A stretch of 64,000 nucleotides of DNA, taken from contig JARKIP010000049.1 in the NCBI GenBank assembly GCA_029990175.1, positions 8,968,001-9,032,000 on the forward strand. The letters are read 5' to 3'. The DNA comes from Petunia secreta (Eukaryota; Streptophyta; Magnoliopsida; Solanales; Solanaceae). Below are positions 34,146 through 43,666 of this stretch, piece by piece (within the stretch, counting starts at the first letter, position 1; every line of letters begins with the position of its first letter). The notes beneath the pieces were generated by a model that saw nothing but the letters and a program-made list of their open reading frames with translations, ran no database searches and had not been told where the DNA came from. A program made the translations under genes and the position numbers.

Positions 34146-34490
34146 CGACCATTGAGGTTAAAATGAAATATTTATTGCCCATAAACTTGACTAGCCAAAA
34201 CTTGGCTAGCGTTTGGACATAGATTTGGTTGACATTTGGGAATTTGAGTTTTTGGAGTTGAGTTGAAATTTATTTTTTGGAACTTGAAGTGGTGTTTGGA
34301 TATAGAATTTACTTGAAAAAATAGTAGAAGTTTTGTGAGCAGTTTTTCAAATTTCCCAAAAACTGCCCCAAAACAGCCTTTGAGCACTTTTTGAGTTTTT
34401 TGGTAGAAATTTTGATGAACTAGCATAAACACACAGTTTTTCTTCCAAAAACTCCCAAAAAAATATAAACAAACGGGGGCCATTGGTCTC
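34146..34490 (+). repeat. Direct duplication, copy 1
   Basis: Starts GACCATTGAGGTTAAAATG and ends CATTGGTCTCTAG; repeated at 34907-35256 with about 90 percent similarity by eye. It includes the GCTAGCGTTTGGACATAG motif seen in spacers of the array. Confidence 0.7.
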
Positions 34491-34514
34491 TAGGTCGAGA
34501 AAATGGCTAAAATA

Positions 34515-34906
34515 GTCCTTAATGTATCAGGTTTGTTGTATTTTGGTCCTTAATGTATTCCACTTAAGAGGTATAGTCCTTAATGTATCTAAACATGTGA
34601 GAATTCAAAGTTCGTATTTGTTGAGCTCTTCAATTAGAGAATTTGCTTTGAAAAGAAAAGGTTTAGAGGGCTTTTTGTCTCTGCTTTTGACGGGAAAGAG
34701 AAGTGTATAAGACTATAAGTTAATTTTTAGATCTCACGTGAGGAGCACATGGCTTTTGACGTTAAAGTTAACGTGTTTTAATGAAAAGTTGGTTAGTCTA
34801 AAGCCTCTGGACCAAAATTTACACATCCTTAGATACATTAAGGACTATACCTCTTAAGTGGAATACATTAAGGACCAAAATACAACAAACCTGATACATC
34901 AAGGAC
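34515..34906. mobile_element. MITE with about 78-bp inverted ends
   Basis: GTCCTTAATGTATCAGG at 34515 and its near-perfect inverse ending at 34906; inverted arms run 34515-34592 and 34829-34906. No ORF of note. It separates the two duplicated segments. Confidence 0.65.
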
Positions 34907-35256
34907 GACCAATGAGGTTAAAATGAAATATTTATTGCCCATAAACTTGACTAGCCAACACTTGGCTAGCGTTTGGACATAGATTTGGTTGAAATTTGGG
35001 AGTTTGAGTTTTTGGAGTTGAGTTGAAATTTGATTTTTGGAACTTGAAGTGGTGATTGGATATAGAATTTACTTGAAAAAATAGTTGAAGTGTTGTGAGC
35101 AGTTTTTCAAATTTTCCAAAAAACAGTTTTTGAGCACTTTTTGAGTTTTTTGAAGTTTTTGAGAGAAATTTTAATGAAATAGCATAAACAAATAATTTTT
35201 CTTCCAAAAACTCCCAAAAAAATACTCAAACAAACGGGGGCGATTGGTCTCTAGAA
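34907..35256 (+). repeat. Direct duplication, copy 2
   Basis: Second copy of 34146-34490, just upstream of locus III. Confidence 0.7.
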
Positions 35257-35312
35257 GGTGTAATTAAATTAAAGGCTAAGCTAAGTTGAGTAGGCGAGCA
35301 CTGTGACCAAGC

Positions 35313-35368
35313 CACTATATTAAACAAGTGTTTTCATAGCAAATGAACACAGTATTAGCCCAGAAGAA
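35313..35368 (+). promoter_or_regulatory. Putative locus III promoter and leader
   Basis: CACTATATTAAACAAGTG, then AAATGAACACAGTATTAGCC; the leader is nearly identical to that of locus IV. TATA-like motif at 35316-35324. Confidence 0.5.
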
Positions 35369-35369
35369 A

Positions 35370-35470
35370 GAATGAGGCAAACAGAGAGAAAAAGGGATTT
35401 CTTGAGGGTGGTTGCCCTCTCTGTTTTGGCCTATGATTTCTTCATTTACTCTACTAAACTAACAACCCTC
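35370..35470 (+). ncRNA. PK-H structured RNA (reference copy)
   Basis: S1: AGGCAAACAGAGAG (35375-35388) with CTCTCTGTTTTGGCCT (35417-35432), 14 pairs and a 2-nt bulge. S2: GAGGGTGGTT (35404-35413) with AACAACCCTC (35461-35470), one G-A mismatch. The S2 5' strand lies inside the S1 loop and its partner outside, hence a pseudoknot. A local GAGGG/CCCTC hairpin could compete here. Product and function unknown; H/ACA boxes are not evident. Confidence 0.65.
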
Positions 35471-35593
35471 TCCTTTTGTTTACTCCACAACAAAACACAA
35501 ACAAAGAAAGCTACCAATTATTATCACTCTCTCTGTTCCTATTTTAAGCTAAGATTTGGTTGAAACTTTGAAGAAACTTCCCATTTTTAGAAA

Positions 35594-35747
35594 GAGGCAG
35601 TGATGATAATGCTATTCTGGGCTATTACTCATTCGGGGTATTGAGAAAATCCGACCCGTATCTTGGCGGGGCAAACCCGGATGTTCTTTTTGCAGCCATG
35701 GCGTTGTCGCTTTCTCTTTGCTCCCATCTTTTACATATCTGAGCCTC
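35594..35747 (+). ncRNA. LCD-A RNA (reference copy)
   Basis: GAGGC 35594-35598, C box GTGATGA 35600-35606, D box CTGA 35739-35742, GCCTC 35743-35747: canonical C/D kink-turn ends at 154 nt, longer than most C/D snoRNAs. Inner hairpin TTGGCGGGGCAAA with TTTTTGCAGCCATGG (TGGC/GCCA, GCAAA/TTTGC). No rRNA-complementary guide could be assigned by eye. Confidence 0.75.
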
Positions 35748-35784
35748 AATATGGAAACCCCATTTCATTTTTAGCTCAATTCAA

Positions 35785-35887
35785 TGATGCAATCAGAGAA
35801 AATTGGGATTTTTTTTGAAGGGTGGTTGCCCATCTCTGGTATGGCATATGATTTCTTCTTTGTTATTCTAATTAACAGCCCCTTTTG
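35785..35887 (+). ncRNA. PK-G structured RNA
   Basis: S1 TGCAATCAGAGA with TCTCTGGTATGGCA; S2 GGGTGGTTG with TTAACAGCCCC. Confidence 0.6.
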
Positions 35888-35992
35888 TGATGCTGATAAT
35901 AACTGTATCTTTTAATGCTCTCAGCTTTCCATTTATTTTATGAAAAACTTGTCCAAACAGGCTCTTATTGACAAAGTTCTCATTTTCCAAAA

Positions 35993-36170
35993 GTGGCAAT
36001 GATGATATTGCTTGCTAATATGGGTTGATATTCGGGGCATAGAGACAATCCGACTCGTATCTTGGCATGGCAAACCCGGATGGCTTGTCTTTCACATGCA
36101 ACCCGGTTCTTTTGCAGCCATGGCGTTGTCGCCTTCTCTTTGCCCCCCATGTCTCTCCGATCTGAGCCTC
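35993..36170 (+). ncRNA. LCD-A' RNA
   Basis: Stem GTGGC, C box ATGATGA 35999-36005, D box CTGA 36162-36165, GCCTC 36166-36170. Confidence 0.65.
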
Positions 36171-36288
36171 ATTTGTCGTGAAAGTATAATGGAGATTAGA
36201 TGTTGGCAATGTTTTAAAGTAGAGGAGTAATTTGACCCTTTTCCTTTAAAACTAATCCCAGCAATGAACATTATTAGCTCAGAAGGAA

Positions 36289-36386
36289 GAATGAGGCTAA
36301 CAGAGAGTAAAAAGGGATTTCTTGAGCGTGGTTGCCCTCTCTGCTTTTGGCCTATGATTCCTCCATCAATCAAACAAACAACCCTC
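36289..36386 (+). ncRNA. PK-H structured RNA
   Basis: S1 as at 12102; the S2 5' strand reads GAGCGTGGTTG, breaking one G-C pair. Confidence 0.55.
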
Positions 36387-36541
36387 TTCATTTCTTTTGA
36401 AAAGAAAAGGAAAAAGGAAAAAAAGATCAAGAGGCAATGACTTACAAACAAATATACTACTCCCTCCGTTCTAATTTCTGTTTCCGTTGTGAAATCATCC
36501 AAACGACCCTTAGTTGTGGAAAAGTACCCATTTTACTGGAA

Positions 36542-36704
36542 GAGGCAGTGATGATAATGTTAATCTGGGCTAGTATTCGGGGCATTTGAGATAATCCGAC
36601 CTGTATCTTGGCGGGGCAAACCCGGATGTCTTCAACCGGTTCTTTTTGCAGCCATGGCGTTGTCGCTTTCTCTTTGCCCCCCATTTTTTACATATCTGAG
36701 CCTC
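36542..36704 (+). ncRNA. LCD-A RNA
   Basis: GAGGC 36542-36546, C box GTGATGA 36548-36554, D box CTGA 36696-36699, GCCTC 36700-36704. The CCGG arms of the upper hairpin are intact. Confidence 0.75.
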
Positions 36705-36741
36705 AATATGGAAACCCCATTTCATTTTTAGCTCTATTGAT

Positions 36742-36812
36742 TGATGTAATCAGAGAAATATGGGACTTTTTGCTGGGTGGTTGCCCATCTCTGTTACCAT
36801 CAACAGCCCTTT
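36742..36812 (+). pseudogene. PK-G with internal deletion
   Basis: The segment between CATCTCTG and TTACCATCAACAGCCC is deleted, removing the S1 3' arm and the ATGATTTC stretch. Confidence 0.5.
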
Positions 36813-36819
36813 TTTTATA

Positions 36820-37151
36820 GGGTTTTTTACACTATATACCCACCCATCAATGAAATGCAAAGTATTTATATGTCATATCCATTAAAAATTACACTACCCA
36901 TGAAATTAAAAGTATTTACCTAACCTACCCATTTATTGCTATATATATTTGTTATATCTTATGTGCATAAATAATAGTATACAAGTCTAGATATGAGATT
37001 ATACCTTTAAGATATACTGAATAAATAATAATATACAAGTCTAGATGGGTAGGACATGTAAATAATTTATGGGTAAGGCTTGTAAATATGAAACTTATGG
37101 GTAGAAGTGGGTAAATATTTTGATTTTGATGGGTATTTTCGCAAACCTCCC
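36820..37151 (-). mobile_element. MITE, relative of 1152-1446
   Basis: Inverted relative: starts GGGTTTTTTACACTATA and ends GCAAACCTCCC, with repeated TACCCATC blocks. Confidence 0.55.
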
Positions 37152-37427
37152 TTTCCTATATTAATTATGAGCCTGTTTGGATTAGCTGAAAAAAAAGTAG
37201 CTTTATGCATGCAGCACACTCTATAAGTTTGCATGCAACAAAGAAATGATGGGCTTGTGGGTGAAGTGCAGGATTAGCCACTCGTTTAGTGCTAGTATTT
37301 TGGCTTTAGCCAGTAGTTATTTGAATTGAAAAAACTGAACTTTAGGACACAATGGCTAAAAACGTAAAACACAGCCCTTAGAGTGGCTAACTGTTGTTAT
37401 TTCCACGGATTTTTCGGATTAAATAGA

Positions 37428-37523
37428 GTCGGGCATTTGTAGTTTGTGGCCTGTATCTTGGCAGGGCGACCTGGATTATAGGGTTTGCAGCATGCCTGGC
37501 TCGAAGAACGAAAGTCTTGAGAT
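37428..37523 (+). pseudogene. LCD-B without C box
   Basis: TGTATCTTGGCAGGGCGACC and GGGTTTGCAGCATG remain; D position TTGA. Confidence 0.45.
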
Positions 37524-37682
37524 GTAGCCTAGATGTATCGAGGTTGCTTTATAGTGGTCCTTATTATATTATTCTTACAGCTTGTTTGGATGGTTGTTAC
37601 CTATCGTTTCACAATACATCGTTTGTACAATAATGTATTATTCGGCATTGTTCCTGTTATTGACAGATATAGTCCTTGTGAA

Positions 37683-37778
37683 GAATGAGGCCAACAGGGA
37701 GGAAAAGGGATTTCTCAGAGGGTGGTTGCCCCCTCTGTTTGGCCTATGATTTCTCGATCAAACAAACCAACAACCCTC
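37683..37778 (+). ncRNA. PK-H structured RNA
   Basis: S1 AGGCCAACAGGGAGG with CCCCTCTGTTTGGCCT; S2 GAGGGTGGTTG with CAACAACCCTC. Confidence 0.65.
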
Positions 37779-37997
37779 TTCAGAACTGGAAATGAGTAAT
37801 ACTATATGTTGTTAATGCCTCCAATGGTGGTGATGTAATGCTGATAGCAGTTGTACTGTTCAATAGTCTGTTTTGCGAAGCTTCTACGACAAGTTTTTGG
37901 TTAAAACATCCTCAGGTCTCATCTGTTTCATGAATTTTTTGTTGAAATTGTCCAAACGCCTACTGGAAAGTATGTAACAGTTTCCATTATTCCGAAA

Positions 37998-38171
37998 GAG
38001 GCAGTGATGATATTGTTAATCTGGGTTAATATTCCGGGCATAGAGAAAACCCGACTCGTATCTTGGCGGGGCAAACCCGGTATGGCTTCTCTTACACATG
38101 CAACCGGTTCTTTTTTGCAGCCATGGCTTTGTCGCTTTCTCTTTGCCCTAGTTTATGCTGATCTGAGCTTC
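37998..38171 (+). ncRNA. LCD-A' RNA
   Basis: GAGGC 37998-38002, C box GTGATGA 38004-38010, D box CTGA 38163-38166, stem GCTTC. Confidence 0.65.
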
Positions 38172-38206
38172 AATATGGAAGCCCATTTCATTTTTAGCTC
38201 AATTGA

Positions 38207-38299
38207 ATGATGCAATCGGAGAAAAACAGGATTTTTTTCATGATAGTTGCCCATCTCCGGTATGCAAATGATTTGTTCTTTGTTCTAATCAACACCCCT
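38207..38299 (+). ncRNA. PK-G, S2 degraded
   Basis: S1 TGCAATCGGAGA with CTCCGGTATGCA is kept; the S2 5' strand reads TGATAGTTG. Confidence 0.45.
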
Positions 38300-38699
38300 T
38301 TTTTTTTATGTATGTATATATTTATTATGCTACTACTATACTCTGATCTTGCTTGGCTGAATTTCCACGAAAATCAACACCAAAAGCATACAACAAAGAA
38401 ATGGAAATGGGAAAAGATCATCGTGTTTAATTACAGAAATAGGATATTTCAGCGCCAGTGTTTAACTTTGACTGTTTAATAAATTTTATGACTTTTAGCC
38501 CCGCCTGGCGGATGGAACACTCCTGGAGATCCGTTAGGAATTTAGTATTTATATTAAATTCCTGGTGGATCGCCATAAGGGGATAAAAATTAAATACTGG
38601 CGATCATTGAAAAATGAGGGTGATTTACAGAACTATGACACCGGAGGTAATGGTTTTCCTTTTTGACTCCATTTATTATGGTTTAATAAAAATGAAAAA

Positions 38700-38830
38700 A
38701 ACTTCTGTTTAAAGCAATTTGGGTTGGGGTTGAGTTGAGAAGATCCGTATCATGGCGGGGTAACCTTGAGTTTGCAGCCATGGCGGTTTCTGATTAACAC
38801 AATGCCTGCTTATATTGAAATCTGAGCCTC
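38700..38830 (+). pseudogene. LCD-E without C box
   Basis: CATGGCGGGGTAACC and GTTTGCAGCCATGGCGG, D box CTGA 38822-38825, GCCTC 38826-38830; the C-box segment is lost. Confidence 0.5.
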
Positions 38831-38849
38831 CTTAAATTGATTAACACGA

Positions 38850-38977
38850 TGAGGCTTTTTATGGAACTCTAAGAAAGGTTGAGATTTTCTAATGGCGGTT
38901 ACTCTCTTTCTTTGAATTTCAATTTAGCCAATGATTTTCGTGTACTTTTGATACAAAGAGAATGATTAACCGCCTTT
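38850..38977 (+). ncRNA. PK-E structured RNA (reference copy)
   Basis: S1 GGAACTCTAAGAAAG (38863-38877) with CTTTCTTTGAATTTC (38906-38920), 13 of 15 pairs. S2 GGCGGTTA (38894-38901) with TAACCGCC (38967-38974), perfect. Because CTCTC follows GGCGGTTA, no local hairpin is possible. Confidence 0.65.
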
Positions 38978-39057
38978 CATGATGACGGCGACGACAACGA
39001 TGATGATGATGATGAGTCTTTTACACAGCTATCTGAACATTATTTGCCCAGAAGGAA

Positions 39058-39154
39058 GAATGAGGCAAACAGAGAGAAAAAGGGATTTTCAAGAGGGTCG
39101 TTTCCCTCTTTGCTTTGGCCTATGATTTCTTCATCAACCAAACAAACAATCCTC
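39058..39154 (+). ncRNA. PK-H structured RNA
   Basis: S1 AGGCAAACAGAGAG with a CTCTTTGCTTTGGCCT arm; S2 GAGGGTCGTTT with AAACAATCCTC, diverged but still mostly paired. Confidence 0.6.
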
Positions 39155-39328
39155 TTCTTTTCTTTCGAAAAAAAAGGAAAACATGCAAATATACTACTCC
39201 CTCCGTTCCAATTTTTATGTATGTTGTGAAATTACAAGGCGTTTGGACATAGATTTAGATGAAATTTAAATTCAAGTACAGGGGTATATGTGACCCTTTT
39301 CCATTTGTGAAATTTCCCTTTTTGGAAA

Positions 39329-39501
39329 GAGGCAGTGATGATAATGCTAATCTGGGCTAATATTCGGGGCATGGAGAAAATCCGACCCGTATCTTGGTGG
39401 GGCAAACCCGGATGGCTTCATTTTCACATGCAACCGGTTCTTCTTTGCAGCCATGGCGTTGTCGCTTGCTCTTTGCCCGTTTTTTCACAAATCTGAGCCT
39501 C
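39329..39501 (+). ncRNA. LCD-A RNA
   Basis: GAGGC 39329-39333, C box GTGATGA 39335-39341, D box CTGA 39493-39496, GCCTC 39497-39501. Confidence 0.7.
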
Positions 39502-39538
39502 ACTATGTAAGCCAATTTCATTTTTAGCTCAAAAGAAT

Positions 39539-39632
39539 GATGCAATCGGTGAAAAATGGGATTTTCTTGCAGGGTGGTTGCCCATCTCCGGTATGGAAAT
39601 GATTTCTTCTTTGTTGTAATCAACAACCCTTC
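39539..39632 (+). ncRNA. PK-G structured RNA
   Basis: S1 TGCAATCGGTGA with CTCCGGTATGGA; S2 AGGGTGGTTG with CAACAACCCT. Confidence 0.6.
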
Positions 39633-39779
39633 TTCTACGTTTCTGTATGTATATACTACTGCTATACTCTGCTCTAGCTTGGCTGCATTTCCATCGAAAT
39701 CAACAACAAACGCAGACAACAAAGGGGATGTTTGGATTGGCTTATTTAAAGTGCTTGCTGGCGAAATTTTTGAAAAATG

Positions 39780-39915
39780 ATGAGCTGTGATGATGATTTT
39801 GTCCAAGTAAATGGAATCGGACGTTTGTTGTTAGAGGCCTGTATCTTGGCAGGGCGACCCAGATTATAGGGTTTGCAGCCATGGCGGTTTCGAAGTACAA
39901 CATGCCTGAGGTATA
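39780..39915 (+). ncRNA. LCD-B RNA
   Basis: C box GTGATGA 39787-39793, hairpin GGCAGGGCGACCC with GGGTTTGCAGCC, D box CTGA 39906-39909. The closing stem is weak in B copies. Confidence 0.6.
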
Positions 39916-40109
39916 GTTCTAAATGAATTGAGGTTGCTTAATTTTGGTTCTTGATGTAATACCCTTACAGTTTGTTTGCATGGTCGCCACCAATCGTTTC
40001 ATAGAGCCCGTTTGGGTGAGCTTATTATAAATAGCTAATGAGCCATAAGTTGCTTATAAGCCACTTTTGAGATGTTAGGATTTTCTAACTTCTCACTTTT
40101 GGCTTAAGC

Positions 40110-40374
40110 TGTAACGAATCCCACGCTGGGATCGTCATGAAATCCGAAAGAAATAAGTAAAAGAAAGAAGCTAAAGAAAATGCTAAGAAAAGATTAGTTT
40201 TTCATTCAACATGTCTCTACAATGCTCATTTTAGGAGAATATAAAGCCTAACCTAAAATAGCTAAAGGGGTAATATTGATAATAACACTAAAAATGGGAC
40301 TAAATTGTAGTAGCAGAACTAAGAGGGTCAAACTGCAATAATAGGAACTTAGCCAATTATCTCGGTGTGTTACA
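40110..40374 (-). repeat. LTR (3' LTR of minus element)
   Basis: 265 bp, matches the other LTR base for base as far as I can compare. TTTATATTCTCC on the minus strand may be its TATA box. Confidence 0.9.
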
Positions 40375-40805
40375 TTCCATCCCCCTTTAGCAACCTTGTC
40401 CTCAAGGTTGAAGATAGGAATTATGAAAAATGGGCAGTGGACGAGTTCATCACTAAGCAATTGTCTATTAAGTGCACATTCTGCAACATCATGAATATAG
40501 TTGGAGTTGGCATCTGATAAGCTTGAAGGAGATCTCAGATTCTGATGAAAGTGTACATATTGGACATTAAGATTTCCACACACATCAAGCTGTTCAACTC
40601 CCACTTGACAAGATAGCATATCCTGATCCTTGAAGTTTTCAATTATGTCCACAAGGTAGCTGCAGAATACAGGCAGTATTGACCACTGTGAGTACACAAC
40701 CCCATCAAATTTGGTGCAGAATTTTTCTCTCTTGAGCTCCAACATTATTGACCTATTAGTGTCCCCTGACTCAACAATATCTTCAATGTCACTTTCAAAT
40801 AACAA
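40248..40805 (-). CDS. LTR-element ORF3, decayed pol C-terminus
   Basis: 185-codon open frame without an ATG at its 5' boundary (it opens at TTG). Near residues 128-140 it reads PIFNLEDKVAKGGWNV. NLEDK followed by GG is a familiar ending of Ty3-type pol proteins in plants, so this may be the last remnant of an ancestral polyprotein. The final residues run into the LTR. No catalytic domain is present. Confidence 0.4.
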   Translation of the reverse strand: MLFESDIEDIVESGDTNRSIMLELKREKFCTKFDGVVYSQWSILPVFCSYLVDIIENFKDQDMLSCQVGVEQLDVCGNLNVQYVHFHQNLRSPSSLSDANSNYIHDVAECALNRQLLSDELVHCPFFIIPIFNLEDKVAKGGWNVTHRDNWLSSYYCSLTLLVLLLQFSPIFSVIINITPLAILG

Positions 40806-40862
40806 TTTGATTACCCAGATGTTGTGCAGAATTACAAGAAAATCGACAAGAAAAAATAAGAA

Positions 40863-42356
40863 TCACATTCCCATCACTCCATAGATGTGGCTAATGATGA
40901 AACATTGATCATTGTTTGGAAAGTATTCTGATGACTTCACACAAGCGCTCCACATAGGACTTGTGAATTTAGGAACTAAGAATTGAGCCAGTAGCATTCC
41001 CTTGAATATGGATCTTCCTTTTTCATAAAAATTCCAAAGAGCCTCTACTAGCATACTTTCTGAAGCTACATTTCTAATAGGGAAAGTATTGCTTAGAGCA
41101 CCATTTGTATGTTGAACAACACCATAACAAGCCTTTCCAAAGTCGCTCATATCATGATTGAGGCTTGAGAAATCCTTATCCGCAAACTGCCAATTAAGCA
41201 AGGAACTAACTTTGGCATGATCACGAAACACCAAATACAAGGAAATTCTGCCTCCTTTCCCACAATTGACACGCGCATTTTTCATGAAAATATGCTTCGA
41301 ATTAAGAATCAAAGTTACTGCCCCAAGAACAAATGAGAAAACTTCCTTGATATCCTCTTCAATTTGTGAATGTTTATTTTTTCCAGCAAATATAACATTA
41401 TGCACATAGAGTGGTAACATAAATAAATCCTCATAACTAACTAACAAGGTTTTATAGCCCAATATCAAGAATATGCTCCAATAATCTTTGGAAAACTCAG
41501 GAAATCGAGTCAAACTTTCACTCTTACTCCACTCTATTCTAGCAGTACATGTTCTAATCCAACTAATCTGTGGTAGTTGGAGATAGTACAGCTCCAGCGA
41601 CCTGGGATTAATAAGCTCAAGACCTTCCGCAAACACACCAAACCAACTAATGAGAAGAACCATGACAAGACGGTGCACTACTAAAGAATCAATACCACAA
41701 TGTTTCTCTATCACCTTAAACAAGCACTTATCATGCTTTGACAATTCTTCTCGGCTACAAGCTATAAGAGTACCAAGAAATGTGATCTTATTTGCCTTCT
41801 CCCATGTTTCCACCCTTCCTTTGATTACATCCAACTCCTCATTTGCATTGATATGCATTTCAAATCCCACCATATTCATAAGGAAAGAGAATAACACATG
41901 TAACATTATCACAATGCTACTGTAACAGACAAACTCAACATGATAAATCATTTGAAAACCATTGCAACTCATCGCTCTCAGCATGTCCATATGTTTATTG
42001 GCCACATAATCTGAAGTGAAGATTGGAGCACTGTAATTCAAATGCTCGACTAAGGAACATTGATTTTCCGAATGATCATATTCCTTAAATATAACTGTCC
42101 AACTGAAATTTGGATCTCCCATTGGACAATTGAAAGCTCTAGTCGTTCTTCCAATAAAGAGTTGAACACTAGAATCATTGTGTTCTTCGAATGCTACTTT
42201 GAAAGCCTTAAGAGGTAATTTATCACATCTTTCAAGCACCAATTCACTTAACCTAAGTTGAGTGAAATCAACCTTCTGCTTATGCTTAATAGGAAACTGG
42301 ATTAGTAAGGTTATTCCCACGTAATTTCCATAGGTCAAGCTGCCCTTGTTATCCAA
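40863..42356 (-). CDS. LTR-element ORF2, unknown protein
   Basis: 497-codon open frame in the -1 frame relative to ORF1, overlapping its last 22 bases. It opens at TTG with no ATG for about 78 codons, so a ribosomal shift from ORF1 is the likeliest route to expression. It has hydrophobic stretches near residues 145-165 and 235-250 and scattered Cys and His but no domain I recognise; YVDD, DTG or integrase motifs are absent. An intact frame this long in a young element suggests recent selection or simply recent origin. Confidence 0.55.
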   Translation of the reverse strand: MDNKGSLTYGNYVGITLLIQFPIKHKQKVDFTQLRLSELVLERCDKLPLKAFKVAFEEHNDSSVQLFIGRTTRAFNCPMGDPNFSWTVIFKEYDHSENQCSLVEHLNYSAPIFTSDYVANKHMDMLRAMSCNGFQMIYHVEFVCYSSIVIMLHVLFSFLMNMVGFEMHINANEELDVIKGRVETWEKANKITFLGTLIACSREELSKHDKCLFKVIEKHCGIDSLVVHRLVMVLLISWFGVFAEGLELINPRSLELYYLQLPQISWIRTCTARIEWSKSESLTRFPEFSKDYWSIFLILGYKTLLVSYEDLFMLPLYVHNVIFAGKNKHSQIEEDIKEVFSFVLGAVTLILNSKHIFMKNARVNCGKGGRISLYLVFRDHAKVSSLLNWQFADKDFSSLNHDMSDFGKACYGVVQHTNGALSNTFPIRNVASESMLVEALWNFYEKGRSIFKGMLLAQFLVPKFTSPMWSACVKSSEYFPNNDQCFIISHIYGVMGM

Positions 42357-43666
42357 ATTTCTCTTCCATTTACTAGAGTTTTGGTTCCATTCTCCACCCT
42401 TGCTTTCACCTCTCTTACACTCATATTTGAACCACCAGCTTCCCTTAACTTTATTGAAAGCTTCATCAACAAAGACTGCCTTAGTGACGGTGAGTTGGAC
42501 TGGATTAAGCTATGTTTTTTCATCCCTAAGTTTTCAGCAAGTTCATCTACACTTTTGGTTATCGCATTCTCATCTTCGTATCCAACCAGTTCCTCCAGCG
42601 ATCCTTCTATGAAATTGGAGTCCACAAGAACCAAGAAAGCACTTTGATACTGTGTACCAAAGATATTAAATTCTTTGGTAACATCAGTTGTAAGAGGCTG
42701 ATGAATTTTCTCCCATTCACGAATTCTGACAAAGTCAATAGAGACACCTCCACTACTTTTAAAACAATCATCCTTGTCATGTGCTATTACTTCATCATTG
42801 TAGATCAAACGAGCCTCATAATCTCTGCAAATTAATTCATAAATCCTGTCCCAATCAAGTGCTCTTACTTCATCATTATTTGACTGTTCAGTCTCATCCA
42901 TCTCAGGAATTTCGTCAAACACGGGAACCTCACTTGACGCTTCAGTTTCCTCCTTCTCAGGAATTTTGACGAACACTTGAACTGCACTAATTTCTAAATT
43001 TTTCTCCTTCTCAAGAACAACATCATTTTCACCATCGATCTCTAATTTTGGATCTTCATCTTGATTATCGTGTTTCTTAGCACTTGAAATCATCTGCTGC
43101 AGCAGCTCTTCTATCCGTTTCAAAGATTGGGCGAACTCCAACGTCTTGGATTCAAAGCCCATACTTGTTCCGTTATCATGTTCCACCTCCAGTGACTTAC
43201 TCACTCCCACTCGAATTCTTCTGCTTGTTTTGTTATTCGAAAGGTTGGTAATACTAGGTCGGCGACCAAGCTCATACTTGTGCTTCTTCCTCCAAGCTTT
43301 CTTCGTTCCACCGGTGGCACGTCGTTTGTGAATAGATTTTCGAGAGACAACCGTGGCTGCTGAGATATACTCAAAGCCATAAGGATTTCCGTTTGAACTC
43401 AAATCTGCACGGTAGCAGTGACGAGGGTAAGAATGATGAACGTAGGAATGGTGTTGAGGATAGTGAAAAGCATATAAATACTCAGTTGAAGTATGCTGAT
43501 CACGACCCCATCCTTGCATTTCATAAAACCCCGATGACCCATGAAAATAGATTCCGGGTACTGTAGCTTGGTGCGGTTGATAGGGACAGTGATTGATGGA
43601 AAAATTGTGGCCAAGAATCGTTGGCTCTGATACCAATTGTAACGAATCCCACGCTGGGATCGTCAT
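42335..43666 (-). CDS. LTR-element ORF1, unknown protein
   Basis: 443 codons. The ATG lies 29 nt inside the 5' LTR, so the frame reads through the primer-binding site; a later Met (residue 50) is an alternative start. It has a Tyr/His-rich N-terminus, a basic patch near residues 110-150, an acidic Glu-rich middle (about 200-260), and a possible short coiled coil (SLKRIEELLQQM, about 182-193). It occupies the gag position but has no CCHC knuckle. No family recognised. Confidence 0.55.
   Translation of the reverse strand: MTIPAWDSLQLVSEPTILGHNFSINHCPYQPHQATVPGIYFHGSSGFYEMQGWGRDQHTSTEYLYAFHYPQHHSYVHHSYPRHCYRADLSSNGNPYGFEYISAATVVSRKSIHKRRATGGTKKAWRKKHKYELGRRPSITNLSNNKTSRRIRVGVSKSLEVEHDNGTSMGFESKTLEFAQSLKRIEELLQQMISSAKKHDNQDEDPKLEIDGENDVVLEKEKNLEISAVQVFVKIPEKEETEASSEVPVFDEIPEMDETEQSNNDEVRALDWDRIYELICRDYEARLIYNDEVIAHDKDDCFKSSGGVSIDFVRIREWEKIHQPLTTDVTKEFNIFGTQYQSAFLVLVDSNFIEGSLEELVGYEDENAITKSVDELAENLGMKKHSLIQSNSPSLRQSLLMKLSIKLREAGGSNMSVREVKARVENGTKTLVNGREIWITRAA
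43623..43635 (-). other. Primer-binding site, tRNA-iMet
   Basis: Minus strand TGGTATCAGAGCC, starting three bases inside the 5' LTR. Confidence 0.9.

Noticed and set aside
35370..35470. PK family as H/ACA snoRNAs because of the conserved ACA near the 3' end
   Set aside because: No convincing H box or double-hairpin layout, PK-E has ACC instead of ACA, and the ACA lies inside a pairing strand.
36542..36704. tRNA or SINE B-box in ACCGGTTCTTTTTGC
   Set aside because: No A box or cloverleaf; the motif is one arm of the LCD upper hairpin.
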